A stretch of 64,000 nt of DNA from Opitutaceae bacterium (GCA_030693515.1 JAUYAK010000019.1:62001-126000), one strand, 5' to 3'. Shown: positions 17,065-26,838, numbered from the stretch's first letter. Translations and numbers: made by a program. The notes: generated from the sequence alone by a model not told the origin.

Positions 17065-18417
17065 ATGAAGAAAGTTTTTCCCGACGCGGCCACCGCCCTT
17101 GCCGGGCTCTTGCGCGACCACATGACGATTGCGGCCGGAGGTTTCGGGCTCTGCGGCATTCCGGAAAACCTCATCCACGCGCTGGTCGCGAGCGGAGTGA
17201 AGGGCCTCACGATCATCGGCAATAACGCCGGTGTGGATGACTTCGGCATGGGGCTCTTGCTAAAGACCCGGCAGGTGAAAAAGGTCTTCGCCTCCTACGT
17301 GGGCGAAAACAAGGAATTCGAGCGCCAGGTGCTCGCCGGTGAACTCGATCTCCAGCTCGTGCCCCAGGGCACGCTCGCGGAAAAACTCCGCGCGGGCGGC
17401 GCCGGGATCCCGGCGTTCTACACGCGCACGGCGGTGGGGACGGCGCTCGCCGCCGGCAAGGAGACGAAGGTGTTTGGCGGCAAGGACCACGTGCTGGAGG
17501 AAGCGTTGACCGCGGACCTCGCCCTCGTGAAGGCGTGGAAGGGTGATCACGCCGGCAACCTCGTCTTCCGAAAGACCGCGCGAAACTTCAACCCGATGGT
17601 CGCGACCTGCGGCCAGATCACCGTCGCCGAGGTCGAGGAACTCGTCGCCGTCGGCGAACTGGATCCCGACCAGATCCACACGCCGGGCATCTACGTCGAT
17701 CGGATCGTGCGTGGCGCGAGCTACGAAAAGCGCATCGAGTTCCGCACCGTGCAGGGCAGCGCGGCCTCGAAGAAGGAGACGCCCATCCGCGAGCTGATGG
17801 CGCGGCGCGCCGCGCGCGAGCTGCGCGATGGCTATCACGTTAACCTCGGGATCGGCATCCCGACGCTCGTGTCGAATTTCATCCCGGCGGGCATGAACGT
17901 CACGCTCCAGTCGGAAAACGGCCTGCTCGGCACCGGGCCGTTTCCGGTGGCGGACGCGATCGACGCGGACCTGATCAACGCCGGCAAACAGACCATCACG
18001 ACGATCCCGGGCTCGGCGTTCTTCTCCAGCGCGGATTCCTTTGCGATGATCCGGGGCGGGCACATCGACCTCTCGATCCTCGGCGCGCTTGAAGTCGCGG
18101 AAAACGGCGACATCGCCAACTGGATGGTGCCGGGAAAAATGGTCAAGGGCCCAGGCGGCGCGATGGACCTCGTGGCGGGCGTGCGTCGCGTCGTCGCCGT
18201 GATGGAACACTGCGCGAAGGACGGCAGCCCGAAGATTCTCCGCCGCTGCGCCCTGCCGATCACCGGGCAAGGCGTCGTGAACCTGATCATCACGGACCTC
18301 TGCGTCTTCGCGATCGCGCGAGGCGGCGGGCTCGTGCTGCGGGAACTGCATCCCGGCGTGCAAGTCGACGAGGTTCGGGCCAAAACCGGCTGCGGGTTTG
18401 CCGTCGCGCTGCACTGA
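17065..18417 (+). CDS. 3-oxoacid CoA-transferase, fused A and B subunits
   Basis: A 450-residue fusion of the two CoA-transferase subunits that most bacteria encode separately. The A part (about 1-230) has [13 protein letters not shown] and [10 protein letters not shown]. The B part (about 236-450) starts at [20 protein letters not shown] and carries the catalytic Glu284 in [10 protein letters not shown]. The organisation resembles mitochondrial SCOT. It would move CoA from succinyl-CoA or another acyl-CoA to acetoacetate, feeding the thiolase just upstream. An acyl-CoA released by BKACE could itself be the donor. I chose the ATG at 17065, 14 bases after the thiolase stop. The longer frame from 16807 overlaps thiolase. 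Confidence 0.94.
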   Translation: MKKVFPDAATALAGLLRDHMTIAAGGFGLCGIPENLIHALVASGVKGLTIIGNNAGVDDFGMGLLLKTRQVKKVFASYVGENKEFERQVLAGELDLQLVPQGTLAEKLRAGGAGIPAFYTRTAVGTALAAGKETKVFGGKDHVLEEALTADLALVKAWKGDHAGNLVFRKTARNFNPMVATCGQITVAEVEELVAVGELDPDQIHTPGIYVDRIVRGASYEKRIEFRTVQGSAASKKETPIRELMARRAARELRDGYHVNLGIGIPTLVSNFIPAGMNVTLQSENGLLGTGPFPVADAIDADLINAGKQTITTIPGSAFFSSADSFAMIRGGHIDLSILGALEVAENGDIANWMVPGKMVKGPGGAMDLVAGVRRVVAVMEHCAKDGSPKILRRCALPITGQGVVNLIITDLCVFAIARGGGLVLRELHPGVQVDEVRAKTGCGFAVALH

Positions 18418-18429
18418 ACTCCTTTTCCC

Positions 18430-20082
18430 ATGAGAATGCTGTCCCCTTCACTTTCACGTGCGCTTCCCTGGGCGGCGTTGTTGCTTAGCTTTGCGGTGCG
18501 CGTGTCGGCGGCGGGCGGCGTGGTTTCGGCCGCGACGCCGGAGGCGGCGCAAGCGGGCCGCGAAATACTTGGGCAAGGGGGCAACGCCATCGACGCCGCG
18601 GTGGCGGTCTCATTTTCACTCGCAGTGACGGAGCCGGCGATGTCCGGCCTCGGCGGCGGGATGCAGATGCTGGTGCACGCGCCCGGGCGCGCACCGTTCG
18701 TGATCAACGGCACCTCGCGCAGTCCGCATGGCGTTCCCGCCGGCGCGACCAAGGCCGACCTCGTCGCGCACCGCGCGACAACGATCCCCAGCACGGTGCG
18801 CACGCTCGCCTACGCTTGGCGGCAGCACGGCAGCGGCCAGATCACTTGGGCCCAGCTCCTCGCGCCGGCCATCCGCGCGGCCGAGGAGGGCTTTGTGCTC
18901 GGGCCATTTCGGCAGCGCGTGCTCGCGCGCATGGCGCCGCAACTGGAGAAACACGCGACCGGCCGCGCGTTCACACTGAATCCCGATGGCACCGTGCCGC
19001 CCGAGGGCGCGCTTTGGAAACAGCCCGTGCTCGCCGCCACGTTGCGCCGCCTCGCGGCGCACGGCGCCGAGGATTTCTACCGCGGGGAAATCGCCGCGGA
19101 GATTGCGCGCGACATGGCCGCGCACGGCGGCTGGATCACGGCGGCCGATCTCGCGAACCTCCCCGAGCCGCGCGAGCAGCCGGCGTTGCAGGGGCGTTAT
19201 CGAGACTGGGATGTTTACACCTTGCAGCCGCCGGCCTCGGGCTGGGTCGTCATGCAAATCTTGCAGGTGCTGGGTCTCTCCGAGGCGCGCGCACTCGCCC
19301 CCGGCACGGCGACCCGGCCCGATCTCGTGATTGAGGCGCTTGATGTCGGGCACACCAGCAGCAGGAAAAATCCGGTGCGCGACATGGCCAACCCCGCGGC
19401 CGAGAACGCCGAGCGGACCTCCCGGGCGACGGCGGAGCGACTGCGCGCCGCCGCACGCGAACGCCATCCCGGCGAGACGACGCACTACTCGCTGGTCGAT
19501 GGCGCTGGGATGGCCGTGGCGGTCACGGCCAGCATCAACAATTATTACGGCGCCCTCGTCGCCAGCCCGAAGCTCGGTTTCTTCTACAACGACTACATGA
19601 CCGACCTCGTCGTCGGCGATCCCACGCATCCGTTCGCGCTGCGCGGCGACGCGATGCCGTATTCCTCGATGGGCGCGACCATCCTCGCGCGCGACGGCCG
19701 ACCGCACCTGGCGCTCGGCAGCCCCGGCAGCGCCCGGATCATCTCGGCCGTGTCGCAGGTGACCCAGCTCTGGGCCGACGGCCAGCGCGACATCGCGGCG
19801 GCCGTGGCCGAGCCGCGCTGGCACGTGATTCCACCCGACCGGCTCTACGTCGAGGACGCCGTTTCCATCGTGAAATCGAAACAAGCTTTCGAAGCCCGCG
19901 GCTGGCGCGTGCAAGGCTGGCCGGCGGACATGGACCGCCTGACGCTGCGCGCCCGCAACGCCTACTTCGGCGGCGTGCACGCGGTCGCATTTGAGCACGG
20001 CCGCTGGACCGGCGCCGCCGATCCGCGCCGCGACGGAGCGATGTTGGTCTTGCCTCATGGCGCGACGAACACCTTGCAATAA
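18430..20082 (+). CDS. Gamma-glutamyltranspeptidase, exported
   Basis: A 550-residue Ntn-hydrolase precursor with a Sec signal peptide (residues 1-28). The large-subunit motif MSGLGGGMQMLVH is present. The autocleavage and catalytic Thr351 lies in GETTHYSLVDG, and the small-subunit signature SSMGATIL...LGSPGSARI follows. It hydrolyses or transfers gamma-glutamyl groups in the periplasm. It begins 12 bases after the CoA-transferase, so it is probably in the same operon. That suggests the amino compound entering this pathway may be supplied as a gamma-glutamyl conjugate or peptide. Confidence 0.93.
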   Translation: MRMLSPSLSRALPWAALLLSFAVRVSAAGGVVSAATPEAAQAGREILGQGGNAIDAAVAVSFSLAVTEPAMSGLGGGMQMLVHAPGRAPFVINGTSRSPHGVPAGATKADLVAHRATTIPSTVRTLAYAWRQHGSGQITWAQLLAPAIRAAEEGFVLGPFRQRVLARMAPQLEKHATGRAFTLNPDGTVPPEGALWKQPVLAATLRRLAAHGAEDFYRGEIAAEIARDMAAHGGWITAADLANLPEPREQPALQGRYRDWDVYTLQPPASGWVVMQILQVLGLSEARALAPGTATRPDLVIEALDVGHTSSRKNPVRDMANPAAENAERTSRATAERLRAAARERHPGETTHYSLVDGAGMAVAVTASINNYYGALVASPKLGFFYNDYMTDLVVGDPTHPFALRGDAMPYSSMGATILARDGRPHLALGSPGSARIISAVSQVTQLWADGQRDIAAAVAEPRWHVIPPDRLYVEDAVSIVKSKQAFEARGWRVQGWPADMDRLTLRARNAYFGGVHAVAFEHGRWTGAADPRRDGAMLVLPHGATNTLQ

Positions 20083-20235
20083 GCAATCCCGTCGCGGCGC
20101 ATCCGGCTGAACGCGACGAATCCTGCGCCTGCGGTTCGATCGGTCCTTCACCGTGGATCGTGGGAGCGAAGGCTCGCCAACACGCTCGCAATTTTCATGC
20201 TGCTGCTATGCGCGCGGAACGGTGCGCCTCAAAAC

Positions 20236-23200
20236 ATGCTCCGCCCCTTCCCTTGGATCATTTTTATGCTGGCCCTCTCGCTGGCCGCAGACGGTGCCGA
20301 TTCGCCAGTCTCGAAAGCTACTGTCACCGCCGCTCGCGACATCAGCTACAACACCGTCACCACCGGCCCGCGCACGCCCGAGGATCAGCGTCGTTCGTTC
20401 ACTTTGCCCCCCGGCTTCGAAGCCGAACTCGTCGCCGCTGAATCCGACGGCTTCGGAAAATTCGTGGGCCTCGCGTGGGATGCGCACATGCGGCTCTGGT
20501 CGATGACCGCGCTCGAGTATCCCGTCGATGGCAACGAGCAGAAAGCGGCCTCCGATGCGCTCTTCGCCCGCGGTGGACGGGACAAGGTCGTCGTCTTCGA
20601 TTCGCCCTACGCCACGCCTGCGCCCGGTCAGGCTGCCGTCACCACACCGCCGCGCGTGTTCGCCGACGGCCTCGTGATGCCGCTCGGCGTGCAGCCCTAC
20701 CAGGACGGCGTCTTCGTTCAATACGGCGCCGACATCCGCCGCTACCGCGACACCAATGGCGACGGCCGCGCCGACCGCCACGAGGTGGTCCTCACCGGCT
20801 TCGGCACCCAGGACTCGCACTTGTTTCCCCACCAGTTTCTCCGCCAACCCGGCGGCCAGATCTTCGTCGCGCAGGGTCTCTTCAACTACTCTTCCGTTCG
20901 CCGCCCCGACGGCCAGCCCTTCGCCGACGGTTCCACCGCCATTGCCTTCAACCAATGTAAACTCGGCCGCTTCACCGCCGACGGCACGAGCTTTGAGTCG
21001 CTCACCGCCGGCCCCAACAACATCTGGGGCCTCACGACGAGCCGCGAAGGCGAAACCTTCATGCAGGAGGCCAACGACCAAGGCAATCCAGTCATCCCTT
21101 ACGAACCCGGCATCTGGGTCAACACGGGTTCAAAGGATCGCCTCCGCCCCTACCAGCCGCTGATGCCGCCGGCACTTCTCCCCGCGCAGATCGGCGGCAC
21201 CGGCCTCAGCGGCCTCGCCCTCGCCGAAGATCGCGACGGGCTTTTTCAACGTTTCGGTGCGCCGCCCGAGTCTCGCACCAAAGTCTTCTTCCTCGCGAAC
21301 CCCATCACCAACACGATCAACGCCGTCCGCGCCACGCCGACCGCCGACGGCGCGCGCTACACCTACGAAAAGCTCCCCGATTTTCTCTCGACCGACGACA
21401 AATGGTTCCGCCCCGTCGCGCTGCACTTTGGCCCCGATGGCGCGCTCTATATCGTCGATTGGTATAACAAAATCATCTCGCACAACGAAGTCCCCCGCGC
21501 GCATCCCGACCGCGACAAAACCCGCGGCCGCATCTGGCGCATCCGCCATCGCGACCAGCCGCGCCTCACGCCGCCCGATCTCACCCAGCTCGACGACCGC
21601 GCGCTCCTCGCCCAGCTCGGCGGAGCCAACGCCCTCGTCTCCCGTCTCGCTTGGCTTGAAATCGGCGACCGCCGCGCCACCGCCCTCGCCCCCGATCTCG
21701 CGCAGATCGCCGCCGACCGCACCGCCGCCACCGACCGCCGTCTCGCCGCCCTCTGGGCGCTAGAGAGCCTCCAGACCGTCGCCACTTCACTGCTCGTAAA
21801 TCTCGCCGCCGATCCCGCCGCCACCATCCGTCATGAAGCCGTCCGCCTCGCTGCTGCCCAGCCTCGCCCAGAGGCCGAGTTTCTCTCGGTCGCCGCACCG
21901 CTCGTCTCGGATCCCGCGCCTTCCGTCCGCGCCGCGCTCGGCGACGCCCTGCGGCGTGTCTCCCGCGCCAGCGCGAAGGTCATGGCGCTCGCCGCAAAAC
22001 TCGGCGGCGAATCCCTGCCCGCCGACGCCGAAACCTGGCCCCGCTACGAACGCGAGTTCGAGCGTTACCTCGCGCGCTGGGCGATGGAGGTGAATCCCGC
22101 CGCGACCACCGCGCTCCTCGCCGCCTCTGAAGGTCGAGCGCTCCCGCTGGAGAACCGCGTCCTCGCCACGCTCGCCCTCGGCGGCAAAGACGCCGCGCTC
22201 GGTCTCACGCGCCTCGCTCCAGCGCTCAAGCGCCCACTGAGCGACGAGGAGGTGCGCGCCCTCGCCGCGCACTTCGCCGAACCCTCCGTCCGCGACACCC
22301 TCGCCACCGCGCTCGCCACCCCCACCGGTCGCGTCGCCGTGTTGCGCGCGCTGCTGGCGTTCCGCACCGGCCTGGATGCGACTCCGCTGTCCCCCGCGCT
22401 CACCTCCGCGACCCGCCTCCAACTCGCCAGCGCCACCCCTGCGGATCAACTCCTCGGCGCCGAGGTCGCGAGCGCGTTCAAACTCGCCGCACTCGCCCCC
22501 GACCTCACCAAGGCCGTGGAATCACACTGGCGGCAGCCCAAGTCCCAGCTCGCCCTCGCCGCCTTGCGTGCGCTCCGCGAAATCGGTGCAGGTCCGCTGC
22601 CTTTGTTCGCGACGATCACCCTGGAATCCACCGAGGCTCCCCTGCGCGACGAGGCCGTCGCCGCGCTCGTCGCCAGCACGGTGCCTGGAGCGCCCGCCTT
22701 CTTGGTCGGCCTGTTGCCCAAACTCACTGTCGCCGCGCGCGGCCGGGCCCTGAGCGGCCTCGCCGGTTCCCCCGACGGTGCGAGGGCCCTCGTCGCCGGC
22801 CTGCGCGCCGGCACCGTCGCGCAAGCCGATATCGGCCTCGCCACGCTCGACCGCCTGCACGCCGTGCTGCCGGACGACACCCACGTGGCTACGCTCTGGA
22901 AAAAACTCGGCGGCGACACCGCGAGCGACACGCCCGCGCCGCTCACTCCGGCCGAGGCTGCGGCGGAGTCCGCGAAATTCGCGCAGTTCCGCCGGCTCGC
23001 CAACGCTCGCGGCAATCCCGATCACGGCCGCGAGCTCTTTACCGCGCTGTGCCTCTCGTGCCACGCCTTTGCCGGCAAGGGCGGCCAGCTCGCGCCGCCG
23101 CTCGACGGCGTCGGCAACACCGGCGTCGAGGCCCTGCTCCGCAACATCCTCACGCCGAGCGCGGCGATGGAGAGCGCCTACCGCACCTACCGCGTGACCC

Positions 23201-23415
23201 TCACCGACGGCAGCGTCCTCGACGCCTTCCTTGTCAACGAGACCGCCGACGCGATCATCGTCCGCATTCCGGGCGCCGACGAGCGCCGCCTCGCTCGGAA
23301 GGATATCCGTTCCGCCGGCTACACCCGCCGCTCCCTCATGCCCGAGGGTCTGATCGAGGCCCTGCCCTCGGAGCACGTCAGCGATTTGTTTGCGCATTTG
23401 AAGTCGCTGAAGTAG
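20236..23415 (+). CDS. PVC-type membrane-bound dehydrogenase with HEAT repeats and cytochrome c
   Basis: A 1059-residue exported protein. I chose the second ATG (20236), which starts the signal peptide MLRPFPWIIFMLALSLAADG. The first ATG at 20197 adds 13 residues. The propeller covers about 40-450 (GFEAELVAAESDGFGKFVGL, DTNGDGRADRHEVV, FGPDGALYIVDWYN). An Ala-rich HEAT region runs from about 460 to 900. A cytochrome c domain follows with C939-L-S-C-H943 and likely Met ligand in RRSLMPEGLIEAL. Electrons from an unknown substrate would pass through the haem. It sits 11 bases ahead of an FAD oxidoreductase, implying translation together. Upstream (20083-20235) I see only a partial repeat. Confidence 0.88.
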   Translation: MLRPFPWIIFMLALSLAADGADSPVSKATVTAARDISYNTVTTGPRTPEDQRRSFTLPPGFEAELVAAESDGFGKFVGLAWDAHMRLWSMTALEYPVDGNEQKAASDALFARGGRDKVVVFDSPYATPAPGQAAVTTPPRVFADGLVMPLGVQPYQDGVFVQYGADIRRYRDTNGDGRADRHEVVLTGFGTQDSHLFPHQFLRQPGGQIFVAQGLFNYSSVRRPDGQPFADGSTAIAFNQCKLGRFTADGTSFESLTAGPNNIWGLTTSREGETFMQEANDQGNPVIPYEPGIWVNTGSKDRLRPYQPLMPPALLPAQIGGTGLSGLALAEDRDGLFQRFGAPPESRTKVFFLANPITNTINAVRATPTADGARYTYEKLPDFLSTDDKWFRPVALHFGPDGALYIVDWYNKIISHNEVPRAHPDRDKTRGRIWRIRHRDQPRLTPPDLTQLDDRALLAQLGGANALVSRLAWLEIGDRRATALAPDLAQIAADRTAATDRRLAALWALESLQTVATSLLVNLAADPAATIRHEAVRLAAAQPRPEAEFLSVAAPLVSDPAPSVRAALGDALRRVSRASAKVMALAAKLGGESLPADAETWPRYEREFERYLARWAMEVNPAATTALLAASEGRALPLENRVLATLALGGKDAALGLTRLAPALKRPLSDEEVRALAAHFAEPSVRDTLATALATPTGRVAVLRALLAFRTGLDATPLSPALTSATRLQLASATPADQLLGAEVASAFKLAALAPDLTKAVESHWRQPKSQLALAALRALREIGAGPLPLFATITLESTEAPLRDEAVAALVASTVPGAPAFLVGLLPKLTVAARGRALSGLAGSPDGARALVAGLRAGTVAQADIGLATLDRLHAVLPDDTHVATLWKKLGGDTASDTPAPLTPAEAAAESAKFAQFRRLANARGNPDHGRELFTALCLSCHAFAGKGGQLAPPLDGVGNTGVEALLRNILTPSAAMESAYRTYRVTLTDGSVLDAFLVNETADAIIVRIPGADERRLARKDIRSAGYTRRSLMPEGLIEALPSEHVSDLFAHLKSLK

Positions 23416-23426
23416 CCCCTCGGGGG

Positions 23427-25034
23427 ATGCCGCACTACGACGCGCTTTTTCTTGGCACCGGCCACAACGCCCTGGTCGCGCAGGCCTACCTCGCGCGCTG
23501 CGGCCTGCGCACCCTCGCGCTCGACCGCGCCGCCGCACCGGGCGGCGGCCTGCGCACGCTGGAGAATCCGCGGCTGCCCGGTTTCACGCACCACCCGCAT
23601 TCATTTTTCCACCGCGCGATCACGCAGATGCCGTGGTTCCGCGATCTTGAGCTGGAGCGCCACGGCATCCGCTATCTCCAGCCGGAACTTAATGTCGCGA
23701 TGCTCCTCCGCGATGGCCGCGCGCTCGAATGGTGGACCGACCTCGACCGCACCGCGGCGTCGTTCGCCGAGTTCTCGCAGCGCGACGCCGACGCGCTGCG
23801 GCGCTGGACAGAGGAGTTTCGCCCCATCGTCGAAAAAATCCTCATCCCAGAATCGCAGTGCCCGCCGCTGGAACCGGCCCGCCGCCGCGCGCTGCTGGAG
23901 CGCAGCGCGTTGGGCCGCCGGTTGCTCGAAATCTCGGCGCTCTCGCCGCTGGAATTCGTCATGCGCGAGTTTGAGCACGACGCCGTGCGCGCCGGCCTGC
24001 TCTTTTTTAACGGGCTCCGCGAAATCGATCTTCGGCTGCCGGGGTTTGGTCACGCGATTCCCGCGCTGCTCGCCTCGCCGTCCAAGGCCCAGATGTGCAT
24101 CGGCGGCTCCGGCCAGCTCGCGCGCGGTCTCGTCGCCGCCGTTACCGCGCACGGCGGCGAAATCCGTTGCGGCGTCGAGCTGCGCCGCATCGTGCTGCGC
24201 CAGGGTCGCGCCGCCGGCGTCGAACTCGCCACCGGCGAAACGATCACGGCGGACACCGTCGTCTCCGGCCTCAACCCGCAGCAAACTTTCCTCGATCTGC
24301 TCCCGGAAGAGTTCGCTCCGCCCGAACTCCGGGCGAACGCCGCGCGGTTTGACTACAATCTCCTCGCCCCGCTCTTCGCGCTGAATGTCGCGCTGAGCGA
24401 GCCGCCGCAGTGGACGGCCGCCGCGCATCGGCCGGAGCTGGAGCGCGCGTTCATGTTCATCGTCGGTCTTGAACGCTTCGGCCAGTTTCACGACATCGTC
24501 GCCGCCCACAAACGCGGCGAGATTCCCGCCACCGTCGCGTGGGGCGCGTGCCCGACCCTCTTCGATCCCACGCAGGCACCACCGGGCCGGCACACCGCTT
24601 TCCTCTGGGAAAAACTGCCCTACGCCCTGCGCGGCGACGCGCGCCACTGGGACGCCGAGCGCGAGGCCCACGGTCGCCGCCTGCTCGCGAAATGGAATGA
24701 GTTCGCACCCAACCTCGACGGCGCGGTGCTCGATGCGTTCACGCGCTCGCCCCTTGATACCGAGCGCGAACTTCCCAAGATGCGCGGCGGCGATCTGCTC
24801 GTCGGTTCTTTCGCCCAGGGCCAGATCGGCTGGAACCGCCCTTTCGCCGGCGCCGGCAACTACCGCACCCCCGTCCCCGGCCTCTACCTCTGCGGTGGCT
24901 CAACGCATCCCGGCGGCAATGTCACCGGCCTCTGCGGCTACAACGCCGCGCGCGTCCTCGCCGCCGATGCCGGCAAGAATATCTGGTGGAATCCGCCGGA
25001 CATCGAAACAGCACTGGCGGAGTTGCCGGGCTAA
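23427..25034 (+). CDS. Phytoene desaturase-like FAD-dependent oxidoreductase
   Basis: A 535-residue flavin amine-oxidase/phytoene-desaturase superfamily protein. It has the N-terminal dinucleotide fold FLGTGHNALVAQAYLARCG (Gly10, Gly12) and a second-strand LALDRAAAPGGGLRT. The C-terminal FAD signature region is VPGLYLCGGSTHPGGNVTGL. It resembles the PDSOR/PYROXD2-like branch more than carotenoid desaturases, and no carotenoid genes are nearby. There is no signal peptide, so it is cytosolic or peripheral, in contrast with the exported dehydrogenase ending 11 bases upstream. The substrate is unknown. It converges on the DUF1501 gene with a gap of only 19 bases. Confidence 0.85.
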   Translation: MPHYDALFLGTGHNALVAQAYLARCGLRTLALDRAAAPGGGLRTLENPRLPGFTHHPHSFFHRAITQMPWFRDLELERHGIRYLQPELNVAMLLRDGRALEWWTDLDRTAASFAEFSQRDADALRRWTEEFRPIVEKILIPESQCPPLEPARRRALLERSALGRRLLEISALSPLEFVMREFEHDAVRAGLLFFNGLREIDLRLPGFGHAIPALLASPSKAQMCIGGSGQLARGLVAAVTAHGGEIRCGVELRRIVLRQGRAAGVELATGETITADTVVSGLNPQQTFLDLLPEEFAPPELRANAARFDYNLLAPLFALNVALSEPPQWTAAAHRPELERAFMFIVGLERFGQFHDIVAAHKRGEIPATVAWGACPTLFDPTQAPPGRHTAFLWEKLPYALRGDARHWDAEREAHGRRLLAKWNEFAPNLDGAVLDAFTRSPLDTERELPKMRGGDLLVGSFAQGQIGWNRPFAGAGNYRTPVPGLYLCGGSTHPGGNVTGLCGYNAARVLAADAGKNIWWNPPDIETALAELPG

Positions 25035-25053
25035 ACGCACCGCCTGTTTCGCC

Positions 25054-26529
25054 TCACGCCAGAATATCCCTCACGACCCGCGCCGGCTCGACACCCGTGA
25101 GGCGCTGGTCGAGGCCCTGTGACTTGAAGCTAAACTTCGCGTGGTCCACGCCCATGCAGTGGAGCAGCGTGGCGTTGAGGTCGTGCAGGCTCACGGGGTC
25201 CTTCACGATGTTGTAGGAGTAGTCGTCGGTCTCGCCATGGACGAGTCCGCCCTTCACGCCCCCGCCGGCGAGCCACACGCTGAAACAGCGCGGGTGGTGA
25301 TCGCGGCCGTAGTTGGTCTTGGTGAGCGTGCCCTGCGAATAGACCGTGCGGCCGAACTCGCCGGCCCAAACGACGAGCGTGTCGTCGAGCAGGCCGCGTT
25401 GCTTCAGATCGGCGATGAGGGCGTAGCAGCCTTGGTCCGTGTCGAGGCACTGGATCTTGAGATGCTCGGGGAGCGTGCCGTGCTGGTCCCAGCCGCGGTG
25501 GTTGATCTGGATCACGCGGACGTTGCGCTCGGCGAGGCGCCGCGCGAGCAGGCAGCTCGCGGCAAACGAGCCCGGCTCCTTCACCTTGGGACCGTAGAGG
25601 TCGAGCGTGGCCGGCGATTCGCCGCTGAAGTCCGTGAGCTCGGGCACGCTCGTCTGCATGCGAAACGCCATCTCGTATTGCGCGATGCGCGTGAGCGTCT
25701 CGGGATCGCCGTAGCGGGCGTGCGAGAGACGGTTGAACTCGCCGAGCGAGTCGAGCATCGAGCGGCGCGTGGCGGCATCGACGCCGGCGGGGTTTTCCAG
25801 AAAGAGCACCGGATCGCCCTGCGCGCGCAGCGCCACACCGGTGTGCGAGGTGGGTAGGAAACCGCTGCTCCACATGCGCGTGAAGAGCGCCTGTGCTGCG
25901 ACCTTCGGGGAAAATTTCGGCGTGAGCACGACGAAGGCCGGCAGGTCGTTGTTCTCGCTGCCGAGCCCGTAGCTGAGCCACGAGCCGAGGCTCGCTTTCC
26001 CGGGAATCTCGCTGCCCGTCATCAAAAACGTGCACGCGGGATCGTGGTTGATCGCGTTGGTGTGCACGCTGCGCACAACCGCGATCTCATCGACGATCTT
26101 GGAGGTGTAGGGCAGCAGGTCGCTGACCCACGTGCCGCTGTGGCCGTGCTGGGCAAACTTGAAGATGGAGGGCGCGACGGGGAAACGCGTCTGCCCGCTC
26201 GTCATCGTGGTGATGCGCTGGCCCATCCGGATCGATTCGGGCAGGTCCTGGTCGAAGCGCTCCTGCAAGCCGGGCTTGTAGTCGAACGTGTCGAGCTGCG
26301 AGGGCCCGCCGTTCATGTGGAGGTAGATGATGCGTTTCGCCTTGGGCGCGAAGTGCGGGAAGCCCGCGAGCGGCGGATGCACGCGCGCCTCAAGGGGATT
26401 CTGCCGCCCGGCGGCCGCCCGCAGGCGCGGCGCGAGCATGTTCAGGGCGACACCACCCATCGCCAATCCGGCGCCGGAGAAAAACTGCCGGCGCGTCAGA
26501 TGGTTCAGAAACTCGTGGGCGGGGTTCAT
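25054..26529 (-). CDS. DUF1501 protein, Tat-exported
   Basis: A 491-residue member of the DUF1501 family, related to alkaline phosphatase/sulfatase folds. A twin-arginine signal is visible at the N-terminus ([19 protein letters not shown]). The body contains [30 protein letters not shown] and [10 protein letters not shown], all family hallmarks with conserved His, Asp and Glu that may bind metal. Members are usually paired with a DUF1549/DUF1553 cytochrome gene directly upstream. Here that partner is absent, and the upstream region is a repeat and a divergent promoter, so this is an orphan copy. I chose ATG 26529 because the twin-arginine motif follows directly. Confidence 0.9.
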   Translation of the reverse strand: MNPAHEFLNHLTRRQFFSGAGLAMGGVALNMLAPRLRAAAGRQNPLEARVHPPLAGFPHFAPKAKRIIYLHMNGGPSQLDTFDYKPGLQERFDQDLPESIRMGQRITTMTSGQTRFPVAPSIFKFAQHGHSGTWVSDLLPYTSKIVDEIAVVRSVHTNAINHDPACTFLMTGSEIPGKASLGSWLSYGLGSENNDLPAFVVLTPKFSPKVAAQALFTRMWSSGFLPTSHTGVALRAQGDPVLFLENPAGVDAATRRSMLDSLGEFNRLSHARYGDPETLTRIAQYEMAFRMQTSVPELTDFSGESPATLDLYGPKVKEPGSFAASCLLARRLAERNVRVIQINHRGWDQHGTLPEHLKIQCLDTDQGCYALIADLKQRGLLDDTLVVWAGEFGRTVYSQGTLTKTNYGRDHHPRCFSVWLAGGGVKGGLVHGETDDYSYNIVKDPVSLHDLNATLLHCMGVDHAKFSFKSQGLDQRLTGVEPARVVRDILA

Positions 26530-26603
26530 CCGGGGTGCCTCTATCGATGCATGCGCGCTGCGCCACTGGCAAGCTCCCGGCCGAGGGGAACCGATCTCGA
26601 ATC

Positions 26604-26671
26604 GGTAGGGCGCGAGCTCGCTCGCGCCGGGCGTTGGCACGGGAAAGGCCCGAGCAAGCTCGGGCCCTACC
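26604..26671. repeat. Double-hairpin intergenic repeat
   Basis: The outer ends GGTAGGGC (26604-26611) and GCCCTACC (26664-26671) are inverted. Each side has its own hairpin (GCGCGAGC/GCTCGCGC and GGCCCGAGC/GCTCGGGCC). It is preceded by the separate palindrome CCGAT-CTCGA-ATCGG at 26591-26605. The whole 406-base gap 26530-26935 otherwise holds the promoter and candidate leader of leuA. Confidence 0.75.
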
Positions 26672-26717
26672 ACGCAGAACGATTGTGGCCGGGGCTGGTC
26701 ATGGAGGGACCGGGCCC

Positions 26718-26745
26718 TTGACTTTCGCTGCGTCACGCCGATACC
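26718..26745 (+). promoter_or_regulatory. Candidate sigma70-type promoter for leuA
   Basis: TTGACT at 26718-26723 and GATACC at 26740-26745 are separated by 16 bases, giving a fair -35/-10 match. Transcription would start near 26752, only a few bases before the candidate leader peptide ATG at 26758. Confidence 0.4.
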
Positions 26746-26757
26746 TCAGCCACCCAG

Positions 26758-26811
26758 ATGCGAATTTCGCTCCAGGCTCTGCTTCGACTTACGAACGCGC
26801 ACGACCTTTGA
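26758..26811 (+). CDS. Candidate leucine leader peptide (leuL-like), 17 residues
   Basis: The short frame MRISLQALLRLTNAHDL carries five Leu in 17 residues, with codons CTC, CTG and three CTT. It sits 124 bases upstream of leuA and right behind a promoter-like sequence. Its last codons overlap the left arm of a large stem-loop (26798-26838). This is the layout of a ribosome-mediated attenuator. Against it, no Shine-Dalgarno sequence is visible (it may be leaderless) and the stem is not followed by a T-run. Confidence 0.35.
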   Translation: MRISLQALLRLTNAHDL

Positions 26812-26838
26812 GGACGCCGCCTAGCGGCGGGTCGTGCG
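26798..26838 (+). promoter_or_regulatory. Leader stem-loop upstream of leuA
   Basis: A 9-bp outer stem (CGCACGACC at 26798-26806 with GGTCGTGCG at 26830-26838) encloses an 8-base bulge and a 6-bp inner hairpin (CGCCGC-CTA-GCGGCG, 26815-26829). The outer left arm covers the last codons of the candidate leader peptide, so a ribosome ending there would open it. Confidence 0.5.

Noticed and set aside
25054-26529. Expected DUF1553 partner for DUF1501
   Set aside because: I looked upstream on the same strand and found only a repeat, a promoter and leuA on the other strand, so no partner is claimed.
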